From assembly GCF_024298905.1 (NCBI RefSeq), contig NZ_CP101154.1, positions 2,418,001-2,482,000 on the forward strand: a stretch of DNA of 64,000 nt, in the 5' to 3' direction. The translations under genes and the position numbers were made by a program. Below, piece by piece: positions 50,968 to 59,109 of the stretch. Source of the DNA: Natronomonas marina (GTDB lineage Archaea > Halobacteriota > Halobacteria > Halobacteriales > Haloarculaceae). How positions within the stretch are numbered: position 1 is the first letter of the stretch; each line of letters opens with the position of its first letter. The notes under the pieces are model-generated. The model was not told the DNA's origin. It ran no database searches and saw only the letters and a program-made list of their open reading frames with translations.

Positions 50968-51378
50968 GCGCGACGCTAACCGCTCGTCTCGGAAAAGTGA
51001 CACTCGCCCGAGGGGTTCACCGAGCAGCCAGCCGCGCCGGCATTCAAGACCGAACCTCTCCCCAGAGGGAAGTGCGTCCCGCGATGGGAGGCGTGGGACG
51101 CGCCCCGAACCACCCCCACATCCGGGGAGGGTGATCCGCGCATCGTGCCTGTTCGGTGGGAGGGGAGGTGGGACGGTCGCCGGGGAGGGGAGGGTCAATG
51201 ATGCTTCTCGCCGGCCGAACTTTATGTATCTCCGCTCGGATGGCAGTCAATACCGCGTGATGGCGAAGGGTCGTAACACGTGCCGGAATGGACTCTCGAC
51301 ACCGAGACCCCTTTGCACGGAAAAGGCAACCCCGGAATCCCCACGCCGTACTGTGGATTCCGAGTTAATTGCAAGAGA
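50968..51378. other. gene-free right border of the element
   Basis: About 410 bases have no convincing gene. It contains the promoter of the late block and GC-rich inverted sequences (GTCCCGCG near 51078 and GTGGGACGCG near 51098), then sequence adjoining attR. Confidence 0.5.
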
Positions 51379-51404
51379 ATGGGCGCTGCAGGATTTGAAC
51401 CCGC
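51379..51404. repeat. attR: 3' end of tRNA-Arg
   Basis: This is the 26-base direct repeat of 23400-23425, formed by the discriminator, acceptor and T-arm part of the tRNA gene. The tRNA remains whole on this side, so integration did not disrupt it. Confidence 0.9.
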
Positions 51405-51454
51405 GGCAACTTGGTCCGAAGCCAAGCACTCTGTCCAGACTGAGCTAAGCGCCC
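51380..51454 (-). tRNA. tRNA-Arg (anticodon TCG), integration target
   Basis: On the minus strand the acceptor is GGGCGCT/AGCGCCC, the D-stem GCTC/GAGT, the anticodon stem CTTGG/CCAAG with loop CTTCGGA (TCG), and the T-arm GCGGG TTCAAAT CCTGC. The element's attachment repeat covers its 3' portion. Footprints of the same 3' end occur at 23400, 22413 and 15978, so this gene has been used repeatedly. Confidence 0.93.
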
Positions 51455-51544
51455 TCGGCCGTATCTAACTGGAGTGGCGCTTTTAACGCTGTCCATTCGG
51501 GCAGGTTCCGGAGGCTTCAAGCGGCGGGCGGAGGACCCGGCGGT

Positions 51545-52378
51545 ATGGAGCGGGCACGCGGGTTCGTCGAGTTGACCCGGCCGGGTAACGCCGTCGCGGC
51601 GGGTGGGCTGACGTTCGTCGGGGCGTTCGTCGCCCGTGGGCTGTCGGCCCCGCTGCCGGCGGCCATCGCCGTCGTGGCGACCGTGCTCGCAACCGGCGGT
51701 GGCAACGCCATCAACGACTACTTCGACCGGGAAATCGACGCCATCAACCAGCCCGAGCGGCCGATTCCGCGCGGTGCGGTGTCGGCGCGGGCGGCACTGG
51801 CCTTCAGCGTCCTGCTTTTCGTCGGCGCCGTCGGGTTGACGCTGTTGCTCCCGCTTCTGTCCATCGCCATCGCGTTCGTCAACCTCGTCGCGCTGGTCGC
51901 CTACACGGAGGTGTTCAAGGGGCTGCCGGGTGTCGGGAACGCCCTGGTCGCATACCTGACCGGCAGTACGTTCCTCTTCGGCGGTGCGGCCGTCGAGGGT
52001 GACCTGACGCCGGTCGTGGCGCTGTTCGCGCTGGCCGCGAGCGCGACGATGGCCCGCGAGATCGTCAAGGACGTCGAGGACGTCGCCGGCGACCGTGAGG
52101 AGGGACTCCGGACGCTCCCCATCGTCGTCGGTCGCCGACGGGCGCTCGGCATCGCGGCGGCGTTCGTCGTCGCTGCCGTCGTTGCGAGCCCGATTCCGTA
52201 CGTCCGGGGGACCTTCGGTCTGCCGTATCTGGTGGTGCTGGCGCCGGCGCTGGCCGGCATGCTCGCGGGGACGTACCGCTCCTTCGAGGCACCGGCGACC
52301 GGCCAGCGGTGGCTCAAGGTCGCGATGTTCGCCGCCGCGGTCGCGTTCGTCGCCGGCCGTGCGGCCGTCGTCGCGTAG
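51545..52378 (+). CDS. ubiA: digeranylgeranylglyceryl phosphate synthase (UbiA family)
   Basis: The 277-residue integral membrane prenyltransferase has the two Asp-rich motifs of the family, GNAINDYFDREIDAIN and AREIVKDVEDVAGD, and eight or nine hydrophobic helices. It adds the second geranylgeranyl chain in archaeal lipid synthesis at the membrane. This is the first core gene to the right of the integrated element. Motif composition (INQPERPIPRG) matches archaeal DGGGP synthases more than menaquinone enzymes. Confidence 0.88.
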   Translation: MERARGFVELTRPGNAVAAGGLTFVGAFVARGLSAPLPAAIAVVATVLATGGGNAINDYFDREIDAINQPERPIPRGAVSARAALAFSVLLFVGAVGLTLLLPLLSIAIAFVNLVALVAYTEVFKGLPGVGNALVAYLTGSTFLFGGAAVEGDLTPVVALFALAASATMAREIVKDVEDVAGDREEGLRTLPIVVGRRRALGIAAAFVVAAVVASPIPYVRGTFGLPYLVVLAPALAGMLAGTYRSFEAPATGQRWLKVAMFAAAVAFVAGRAAVVA

Positions 52379-52429
52379 CGAGCGCCGGTCCGCGGGGGAC
52401 TTTTCATCCGGCGCAGCGTAGTCCGGGGT

Positions 52430-52837
52430 ATGCCGGTCGAAAACGACGACGAACTCCGCGAGATACTCCAGCTAGACACCATTGCCGTCGTCGGCTGCTC
52501 GGCGACGCCGGGGAAGGCCGCCCACGACATCCCGAATTTCATGCGCGAGCGGGGCTACGAGATCGTCCCGGTCAACCCCTACGCCGACGAGATATTCGGG
52601 ATGGAGCCGTACGATTCGCTGGCCGAGGTCGACGAGGAGATCGACATCGTAGACGTCTTTCGGCCCAGCGAGGAGGTAGCGGGAATCGTCGACGAGGCGC
52701 TCGACCGCGAGGACATCGACGTTGTCTGGACCCAGCTCGGCGTCCGAGACCCCGAGGCCGGCGAGCGCGTCGAGGCCGCAGGCAAGCGGTACGTCGAGGA
52801 CCGCTGTCTGAAGGTCGAGTACCAGCGGTTGATGTAG
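52430..52837 (+). CDS. CoA-binding protein (YccU/CoA_binding_2 family)
   Basis: A Rossmann-like nucleotide loop (TIAVVGCSATPGKAAHDIP) and the strand EIVPVNPYADEIFG mark the CoA_binding_2 family. The end (RYVEDRCLKVEYQRL) is typical. The length of 135 aa is normal. The role in the cell is unknown; homologues resemble the first domain of succinyl-CoA synthetase. Confidence 0.85.
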   Translation: MPVENDDELREILQLDTIAVVGCSATPGKAAHDIPNFMRERGYEIVPVNPYADEIFGMEPYDSLAEVDEEIDIVDVFRPSEEVAGIVDEALDREDIDVVWTQLGVRDPEAGERVEAAGKRYVEDRCLKVEYQRLM

Positions 52838-53185
52838 TCAGCCCGCGGAGCCGTCGCCGGTTTCGGCGTCGGGGATAGAGCCGTCGCCGTCGGCCGATCC
52901 GTCGTGGCTCGCGGCGTTGCCCTCTCCGTCTTCGGGTTCGGCCTCCTCGATGGCGACCTCGGTCACGAGTTCGTCGACGTCGATGCCCTCGTGTTCCGCG
53001 AGCGCCTCGAGGATGGCTCCCTGCTGGTCGAGTTTGTTCTCGAGGGTCGCAACCCGGGCGTTGGTGTCCTGGACCGTCTCGCGGACCTCCATCACCTGTT
53101 CGCGGAGCTCGACGATCCGGTTGTAGAGTTCCTCGGCCGTATCGAGGATCTTCTGTATCTTCTTCGTCGCGCCTCCCAGTGGCAT
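52838..53185 (-). CDS. DUF5798-like coiled-coil protein, 115 aa
   Basis: The start MPLGGATKKIQKILDTAEEL and a long coiled coil (LREQVMEVRETVQDTNARV) are characteristic of a conserved haloarchaeal family; the tail is low-complexity acidic. It ends directly at the stop of the CoA-binding gene. The function is unknown. Confidence 0.75.
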   Translation of the reverse strand: MPLGGATKKIQKILDTAEELYNRIVELREQVMEVRETVQDTNARVATLENKLDQQGAILEALAEHEGIDVDELVTEVAIEEAEPEDGEGNAASHDGSADGDGSIPDAETGDGSAG

Positions 53186-53277
53186 ACCGACGGCTTCGGT
53201 ACCGGGGGTCGTGTGCCTTGCGGTGGCTGCCGGGCGAATCCGCCCCCGTTAAGACGCCCCCGGACGGAGCCCCGGAT

Positions 53278-53718
53278 ATGGAGAGTCGCCGACTCGCCCC
53301 GACGCTCGGCATCGTCGCCTCGCTTTCGGTAGTTGGGCTGCTTCTCGTTCCCTACGCGGTCGTCGACGGAACTGCCGTCGGCAACTACTATGGTTCGGGC
53401 CTCCTGTCGCCGTGGGTCGGCGGCCTGCTCGCGCTGGTCGCTGTCGTCGTCTTCGCGGCCGGCCGGGAGGAGCGAACCGAACCCGAAACCGCAGCCGGAA
53501 TCGGCGTCGGTCTGGGACTCGCGGCCTTCGTCGTCGCGGCGGTGTGGGCGGTGACGGTGCCGGCGGAGGTGCCGCTGCAGTTGACGACGGACGAACCGCT
53601 GGTCGGCCCACTCACGACCGGAACCGTGCTCGAGTACCACCGCTGGGTGCTGGCGGCGACGGCGGCGCTCGTCCCCGCCGCCGGCGCGTGGTACGCGAAG
53701 ACGCTGCGGCTGTTCTGA
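53278..53718 (+). CDS. conserved haloarchaeal membrane protein, 146 aa
   Basis: The ATG at 53278 gives a protein with four hydrophobic helices (APTLGIVASLSVVGLLLV, GGLLALVAVVVFAAG, IGVGLGLAAFVVAAVWAV and WVLAATAALVPAAGAW). The longer upstream frame overlaps the divergent gene and is not used. Substrate and role are unknown. Confidence 0.72.
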   Translation: MESRRLAPTLGIVASLSVVGLLLVPYAVVDGTAVGNYYGSGLLSPWVGGLLALVAVVVFAAGREERTEPETAAGIGVGLGLAAFVVAAVWAVTVPAEVPLQLTTDEPLVGPLTTGTVLEYHRWVLAATAALVPAAGAWYAKTLRLF

Positions 53719-54227
53719 GCGATTTTTTGCACGGAAGCCTTCGGCCCCGACAAAAACCAACGCGAATCACCTGCGGCGATTCGCGGGACGGCGAGCGGCG
53801 GCGATGGCACCTCCCGAGCCACTTCGAGGAAAACGACACGGCAGCCCTCTCTGGTCCGGCCTCGGTTCCGCGAGCTCCGCCTGCGGGTGAGACCGTCTCG
53901 TGATTCGAAAGACATCGCTGGCGTCCTTCCGCATCACCGGAGAACGCCGCTCGCTCGAACGATCCCGCTCGGCGTATGCTGAGGAACGCCATCGAGCGCG
54001 GCGGTCGTGCATCCGAGTGGTCGTCGTACTGGCGGTGTATTGCATCCACGAGTGAGCGCTCGGAGAGCGCGAACGATCGGTTCTCCGGACGCGAACGAAG
54101 TGAGCGTCCGGTAGTGACGAGCGACCACCGCGCGCCGCAGGCGCGCGACGGGAGCGAGGGGCTATTTTTCATCGAAGTTTTTGCCGGGGAGCCGTCAGGC
54201 TCCCCGTTCAAAAAGTTCGGGATGAAT
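53719..54227. other. gene-free stretch with hairpins between membrane-protein gene and SRP RNA
   Basis: Several hairpins are visible: CGGACGC/GCGTCCG near 54081-54106, CGCGCG/CGCGCG near 54130-54149, and GGGGAGCC/GGCTCCCC at 54186-54205. A T5 run on the minus strand (54212-54216) just beyond the SRP RNA 3' end is its likely terminator. Open frames here have poor composition. Confidence 0.55.
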
Positions 54228-54541
54228 GAGTGGACGCCGGGGGTTGCCTGGCCGTTCCACCACGGGGAGTCCCGCTTGCCTCCTCCACCCCGCGACCCTG
54301 CGGGCGACAGCTGTCCGCGGGCCCGCTGCTCACTTCCGTGCCTGACGGATTACCCGCGGTTAACCCCGACCGGGCGTCCCTGCAGACGCCGGGACGGGGA
54401 CCGCTGCCCTCGCAGGACGAGGCTTCGACGTTGGCTTGCGGGGCCCGTACTGGTCGGGCCAGACGAACCCCGGATTCGGCCCCCGCTGAAGACTATCTCA
54501 CGGGTATCGAGCGGGGCCTAACCGCCCGACCTAGTCCACTC
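54228..54541 (-). ncRNA. ffs: SRP 7S RNA
   Basis: On the minus strand the 5' end GAGTGGAC and the 3' end GTCCACTC pair as helix 1. The helix 8 core GTCAGGCACGGAAGTGAGCAGC, split as GTCAGGC, ACGGAAG and TGAGCAGC, holds the conserved GGAA tetraloop and asymmetric loop that bind SRP54. The length of about 314 bases and the long GC-rich helix 5 arms are normal for archaea. The RNA forms the signal recognition particle with SRP19 and SRP54. Confidence 0.9.
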
Positions 54542-54612
54542 CAACCTTGACGACTGCCCCTTATGGGCTTTTCGTCTCGGTAGTCGTCGGTCGCCCCCGG
54601 TCGACAGGAGCC

Positions 54613-55503
54613 TCACTCGGCCGTGGCGACGGGCCCCTCGGCGAACTCCAGGCCGCCGGTGAGCGCGCGGTGCGGGTAGGGGATGTCGATGCCCGCCTCG
54701 TCGAACCGTTCCTTGACCGCGGTGACGTACTCGCCGCGGGTCTTCACGAAGTCGGCCCTGGAGGGGTCGGCGATCCAGATGCGGGACTGCAGGCCGACCG
54801 AGGAGTCGCCCAGTTCCGTCAGCCGGACCGAGGGTGCGGGGTCGTCCATGATTTCCTCGTGGGCTGCTGCCTCCTCGATGATGATGTCGGTGGCCTTCTC
54901 GATGTCGTCGTCGTAGCCGATGCCGAAGACGAACTTCAGGCGGAGTTTGTCGGCGTCGACGGGGTTGGTCAGCACGCCGTCGGTCAACTGGGAGTTCGGC
55001 ACCGTCATCAGTTCGTTGTCGAACGAGCGCACGCGGGTGACTCGGAGGCTGATGTCCTCGACGACGCCCTCCTCGTCGTCCCACTGGATCCAGTCGCCGA
55101 TGCGGAACGGCTTCTCGGCGAAGATGAACACGCCGGCGACGAAGTTCTGCAGGACGTCCTGCAGCGCGAACCCGATGGCCAGCGTCGCCGCGGCGGCGAT
55201 GGTCGCCAGCGCGGTGAGGATGCTGCCCCGGCCGGCGGCCGCGAACCCGGCGGCGAAGGCGACGAAGACGACGGCTATCATCACGACCTTCCGCAGGGGC
55301 TTTTTCGCGTGGGCGTCGAGACCCCGGCGGTTCATCGCCCGGTCGGCCAGGGGGACGACGACCGCCCGACCGACGACGTAGACCGCGACGAACACCACGA
55401 TGCCGAGCGCGGCGTAGCCGATGGGGTCGGCGTAGGCGACCGGAATCCCGAACGTCTCGTTGAGGAACTCGCCCACGAAGTTGGTGGCCTGCAGCGGGAT
55501 CAT
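54613..55503 (-). CDS. mscS: MscS-family mechanosensitive channel
   Basis: Start ATG 55503. Three transmembrane helices come first (IGYAALGIVVFVAVYVVGRAV onward). The Gly/Ala-rich pore helix TLAIGFALQDVLQNFVAGVF follows, then the beta domain (FRIGDWIQWDDEEGVVEDI) and a C-terminal alpha/beta domain. It overlaps the YhbY gene by four bases. It releases solutes on hypo-osmotic shock. Confidence 0.9.
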   Translation of the reverse strand: MIPLQATNFVGEFLNETFGIPVAYADPIGYAALGIVVFVAVYVVGRAVVVPLADRAMNRRGLDAHAKKPLRKVVMIAVVFVAFAAGFAAAGRGSILTALATIAAAATLAIGFALQDVLQNFVAGVFIFAEKPFRIGDWIQWDDEEGVVEDISLRVTRVRSFDNELMTVPNSQLTDGVLTNPVDADKLRLKFVFGIGYDDDIEKATDIIIEEAAAHEEIMDDPAPSVRLTELGDSSVGLQSRIWIADPSRADFVKTRGEYVTAVKERFDEAGIDIPYPHRALTGGLEFAEGPVATAE

Positions 55504-55748
55504 CGGTTGAACACCGCAGTGTGGCCGCGCGTCTCGACGACGTCGGCGCCGACCCGGCCAGCGAGTTCGTCGGCCAGTTCCTCGGTCGTCGTCCCGCCCC
55601 GGGCCGCCCGGAGGAACTTCGCCTTCACCAGTTCGCGGTCGTCGAGCTGGTCCGACAGCTCCTCGACGACGGCGTCGATGCCCGCCTTCCCGACCCACAC
55701 CGTCACCTCGACGTCGTGGGCCCGCTCTCGTAGCGTCCGTTCCGGCAT
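55500..55748 (-). CDS. YhbY-family CRM RNA-binding protein
   Basis: The start at 55748 (MPERTLRERAHDVEVTVWVGK) is followed by LVKAKFLRAA and TRGHTAVFNR, the conserved lines of the CRM domain. The family is associated with the large ribosomal subunit precursor. The length of 82 aa is normal. It is co-transcribed with mscS. Confidence 0.85.
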   Translation of the reverse strand: MPERTLRERAHDVEVTVWVGKAGIDAVVEELSDQLDDRELVKAKFLRAARGGTTTEELADELAGRVGADVVETRGHTAVFNR

Positions 55749-55798
55749 GGCCACCCGTTTGGGGGCGGGCGTTAAAAGAGTAGCACAATAGGTGCCGG

Positions 55799-56071
55799 TC
55801 AGTAGGGGTACCGCGCCTGGTGGCCGCAGTCGCAGGTGACGACGACGTGGCCTGACTTCGTGCGGACGCGGGCGTTGCGGCCGACGACGAGGTACGCGTC
55901 ACACGCGTCGCAGGTGAACCGCTTGAACCGGGTCGGCAACGGGAGGCGGTTCCGCTCCGCGACCCGGCGGGCCCGGCGGACGTACCGCCGGGCGAGGTCG
56001 TCGTCGCCCTCACGGGCCGCCGCCCGTGCGAGGTCCGCCAGTCGCTCGATGCGTTCGGCCGCGACGTTCAC
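55799..56071 (-). CDS. rnp4: ribonuclease P protein component 4 (Rpr2/Rpp21)
   Basis: The N-terminal helical part (ERIERLADLARAAAREGDD) and the zinc ribbon (CDACDAYLVVGRN ... VVTCDCGHQARYPY) are those of Rpp21. It binds RNase P RNA with Rpp29 to mature tRNA 5' ends. The length of 90 aa is typical. Confidence 0.88.
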   Translation of the reverse strand: MNVAAERIERLADLARAAAREGDDDLARRYVRRARRVAERNRLPLPTRFKRFTCDACDAYLVVGRNARVRTKSGHVVVTCDCGHQARYPY

Positions 56072-56131
56072 AGGCGCGGCTTCTGGCCGGCGGCGCTTAG
56101 GCGTTCCGTCATACCGACCGCGGTCGGCCGG

Positions 56132-57058
56132 TCACTCGACGACAGTGGAGACGACCCGCAGATCGTCGTCGACGGTGACCACGAGGCGGTCCTCGCCCGC
56201 CCGGACGCCGATCGTCGCTCTCCAGGGGTCGTCCCCCTCGACCGTGACGGCCTCGTCGCCCACGCAGAAGGCGAACTCCCAGAAGGGCGTCTCGGCGGGG
56301 TCGGCGCCGCGGTCCCGGAGGAACCGCCGAACGGGGTCGGTCCCCAGGACGAACAGTCCCAGCGGCGGGTACAGGCGGTTGCCGCACCGCCGGCAGTCGT
56401 AGACGGCGACCCGGTCGGCGGGGAACGGCGACTCGCCGTCCCCGTCGTGGGTCCGGACGTCCATCACGCCGAAACAGCCCGGGCAGACGTTCTCGCGGGC
56501 CAGGTCGAGTTGCGTCCGGACGTAGCGGTCGAACGCCGACAGCACTGCCGGCAGCGACCGCGGTTCGATGGCGCCCGGCGGCAGCGGGTACCGGGCGTGC
56601 CGGCGCTCGCAGGCCTCACACCGGACGCTGAACCACTCCTCGCGGTAGGCGGCCGCCAGTTCCGCCTCGCCGCACCGCGGGCAGCGGCCCGCGATTCCCG
56701 TCGGCCCGAAGGCCGCCCGCTCGTTGTACGTCCCCGCCAGGATGGCGGTGGCGACCTCCCAGCCGGCGTACCGGAGTTCGTACCCGTCGTCGGTCCGGCG
56801 GACGAACTGGCCGGTCAGCTCCTCGAGGTGGTAGCTGAACTGCGCGCTGACGTCGATGCCGGCCCGCTTTCGGAGCGCCGAGAAGGTCGTCGGCGACTCT
56901 CCCGCCCGGCTCTCGGCCAAAAGCGCCCGGAGGATTGCGACGCGGTGCTCGTGGCCGACCAGTGCGAACGCCTCCGCCGCCGAGAGTCCCGCCGGCTCGC
57001 CGTCGTCCGGCACGTCGCCCGTCCCGTCACCGTCGCCGCTCTCGCCGTCCGGTGCCAT
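56132..57058 (-). CDS. ArsR-type winged-helix regulator with zinc ribbons
   Basis: Residues 25-95 are a winged helix (AFALVGHEHRVAILRALL ... SYHLEELTGQFV). Two zinc ribbons follow: CPRCGEAELA with CEACERR, and CPGCFGVMD with CRRCGNR. The C-terminal domain has no known motif. This architecture is common in haloarchaea; target genes are unknown. It diverges from the MFS transporter gene. Confidence 0.82.
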   Translation of the reverse strand: MAPDGESGDGDGTGDVPDDGEPAGLSAAEAFALVGHEHRVAILRALLAESRAGESPTTFSALRKRAGIDVSAQFSYHLEELTGQFVRRTDDGYELRYAGWEVATAILAGTYNERAAFGPTGIAGRCPRCGEAELAAAYREEWFSVRCEACERRHARYPLPPGAIEPRSLPAVLSAFDRYVRTQLDLARENVCPGCFGVMDVRTHDGDGESPFPADRVAVYDCRRCGNRLYPPLGLFVLGTDPVRRFLRDRGADPAETPFWEFAFCVGDEAVTVEGDDPWRATIGVRAGEDRLVVTVDDDLRVVSTVVE

Positions 57059-57168
57059 ACCCGGACGTGGGCGTCGACCGGAAAACCAGTTCCGCCATCA
57101 GTGGAGTTACTAAAACTCGCGTTAGCGAGCGTATTAGGGCCTCGGGCGAGTGTTTCGTGATAGAGACG

Positions 57169-58416
57169 ATGGACGGACCATCCCCGGCGGTGGCGAAGTA
57201 CTACCTGTACCAGGCGGCCGACTCCGTCGGTTTCATCTGGCCGGTCTTCACGCTGTTTTTGCTGTGGAACGACCTCAGTTACACGCAGATAGGCACGCTG
57301 AGTGCGATTTCTGCGGTTCTCGTGGTCGTCTTCGAGGTGCCGACGGGCCACCTCGCCGACCGATTCGGCCGCCGGAACGTCCTCTCGCTTGGGATGGTCG
57401 CCATGGCGCTGTCGACGGCCGGGTTCGTCGTCGCGGGGACGTTCGCGGCGTTCGTCGGTCTCTACGTCCTCTGGGCGCTCTCGATGGCGCTGCAGCACGG
57501 CACCGCCGACGCGTGGCTCTACGCCACGCTCCGGGAGCGGACCGACGCCGAGGCGTTCACCCGGATTCGGGGCCGCGGCGGCGCCGTCCACCAACTCGTC
57601 TCCGTCGGCACGATGGTCGCCGGCGGCCTCCTGTACGTCGCCCACCCGACGTACCCCTTCGTCGCCTCGGCGGTTCTCAACGCCGTCGGCGCCGGGGTCG
57701 TCCTCACGATGCCGCGGAACGCGGCCGTAGAGGACGACGTCGTCGGATTCCGCGAGGCGGTCGGCGTCGTCCGCTCGCAACTCGCCGACGCCTCCCTGCG
57801 GGTCTTCCTCCCGTACGTCGCGCTGTTCTTCGCCATCGTCTCCGTCGCGGACACGTACGTCCAGCCGATAACGGTCGAGGTGCTGGGGTCCGTCTCGCCC
57901 CCGTCGGCGCTGGCGAGCGCGACGAGGGGGACGGCGGTCCCGCCGCCGGTCACGCTCGGCGTGATGTACGCCGGGTTCGCTCTCGTCGCCGCCGTCGCCA
58001 GTTACCACGCCGAGACGGTCCGGGCGTGGCTCGGCCTCCGACGGGCGCTCCTGGTCCTCCCGGTGCTCACGGCGGCGCTGTTCGTCGCCCCGCTGGCCGT
58101 TCCACTCGCCGCCGTCCCCGTGTTCTTCGTCATGAAGGGGGCCAACGACCTCTCGCGGCCGCTCGTCGGCCAGTACCTCAACGACCGGACGGACGAGGCG
58201 GGGCGGGCGACGGTGCTGAGCGCCGCGTCGATGGTCTACGCGTTCGTCCGCGCGCCGCTGAAACCGCTAGCGGGGCTGCTCGCGGACGCCACCGCCCCGG
58301 TCGTGACCGTCGGCGCGCTCGGCGTCGGGTTCCTGCTGGTCGCGGCGGCCCTCCTCGTCTCGACGGTGCCCGTCGAGGCCGAGACCGGAGGACTCGCCGG
58401 CGAGCGGGCGGACTGA
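57169..58416 (+). CDS. MFS transporter
   Basis: The ATG at 57169 (MDGPSPAVAKYYLYQAADSV) gives 415 residues with about 12 hydrophobic helices. The cytoplasmic loop between helices 2 and 3 (GHLADRFGRRNVLSLG) is the MFS motif A. The substrate cannot be assigned. The divergent regulator upstream may control it. Confidence 0.85.
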   Translation: MDGPSPAVAKYYLYQAADSVGFIWPVFTLFLLWNDLSYTQIGTLSAISAVLVVVFEVPTGHLADRFGRRNVLSLGMVAMALSTAGFVVAGTFAAFVGLYVLWALSMALQHGTADAWLYATLRERTDAEAFTRIRGRGGAVHQLVSVGTMVAGGLLYVAHPTYPFVASAVLNAVGAGVVLTMPRNAAVEDDVVGFREAVGVVRSQLADASLRVFLPYVALFFAIVSVADTYVQPITVEVLGSVSPPSALASATRGTAVPPPVTLGVMYAGFALVAAVASYHAETVRAWLGLRRALLVLPVLTAALFVAPLAVPLAAVPVFFVMKGANDLSRPLVGQYLNDRTDEAGRATVLSAASMVYAFVRAPLKPLAGLLADATAPVVTVGALGVGFLLVAAALLVSTVPVEAETGGLAGERAD

Positions 58417-58636
58417 GACACTCCGTACCTCGACCCGGCGGCACTGGCGAGTAGAAACCGTTTTGTGCGCGAAGCCACCACTTCCGACCGGGAACCGCAC
58501 GACCGCAAATCTGACTCGCCGGCCGATTGGTCGGCTCGGGATTGCGGTAGTGCTGGCGTCACGCCACCGCCGGCGACGGTGCCGGCCGCGGGCAGCCGCG
58601 CCGACTACAGCGGTCCGTGCAGTTCCAATACAGACA

Positions 58637-59101
58637 ATGGCACGAATGCACTCACGCCGTCGCGGGTCGTCCGGTTCGGACCGCCCCACGGCAGACGAGC
58701 CGCCGGAGTGGAGCGACGTAGACGAAGATGCAATCGAGGAGCGCGTCGTCGAACTGGCCGAGGCCGGCCACGACCCCAGCCAGATCGGGCTGAAGCTGCG
58801 CGACGAGGGCGTCCAGGGCACGCCGGTCCCGGACGTCAAGCTCGCCACGGGCAAGAAGGTCACCGAGATCCTCGAGGAGAACGACGCCGAGCCCGACCTG
58901 CCGGAGGACCTCCGGAACCTGATGGAGCGGGCCGTTCGCCTCCGGGACCACATGGCCGAGAACCCGGGCGACGCCCAGAACAAGCGCGCCCTGCAGAACA
59001 CCGAGTCGAAGATTCGCCGCCTCGTGGACTACTACCGCGGCGACGAACTCGACGAGGCGTTCACCTACGAGTACGACGAGGCGAAGGAACTGCTGGAGTA
59101 G
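58637..59101 (+). CDS. rps15: 30S ribosomal protein S15 (uS15, archaeal type)
   Basis: The start MARMHSRRRGSSGSDRP and the motif SQIGLKLRDEGVQGTPVPD are diagnostic of archaeal/eukaryotic S15. The end (KRALQNTESKIRRLVDYYRG) carries the 16S RNA-binding residues. The 154-aa length is normal. It opens a cluster with the RecJ-like, Pcc1 and S3Ae genes. Confidence 0.95.
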   Translation: MARMHSRRRGSSGSDRPTADEPPEWSDVDEDAIEERVVELAEAGHDPSQIGLKLRDEGVQGTPVPDVKLATGKKVTEILEENDAEPDLPEDLRNLMERAVRLRDHMAENPGDAQNKRALQNTESKIRRLVDYYRGDELDEAFTYEYDEAKELLE

Positions 59102-59109
59102 CGTAACCG

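Larger units (their letters stand above)
23400..51404. mobile_element. 28-kb integrated pleolipovirus-like element in tRNA-Arg
   Basis: Bounded by the 26-bp repeat, the element carries an integrase at the left, replication genes and iterons in the middle, and a leftward block of membrane, surface and ATPase genes at the right. The order of the block (four-TM protein, large exported anchored protein, small hydrophobic protein, signal-peptide protein, TM protein, P-loop ATPase) resembles the structural region of pleolipoviruses. Those genomes are usually 7-17 kb, so this is a large relative or a mosaic. A plasmid-vesicle type element is the main alternative. No capsid, portal or terminase genes are present. 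Confidence 0.85.

Noticed and set aside
23400-51404. Tailed head-tail provirus
   Set aside because: No terminase, portal, major capsid or tail genes are recognisable; the late genes are membrane and surface proteins plus an ATPase.
23400-51404. Direct assignment to pR1SE-type plasmid vesicles
   Set aside because: Envelope-type genes could fit, but the VP3-VP4-...-VP8-like order argues for a pleolipovirus relative; kept only as an alternative because sequence comparison was not possible.
54186-54205. GGGGAGCC/GGCTCCCC hairpin as intrinsic terminator of the SRP RNA
   Set aside because: On the minus strand it is followed by A-rich rather than T-rich sequence. The T5 run at 54212-54216 before it is the more likely archaeal terminator.
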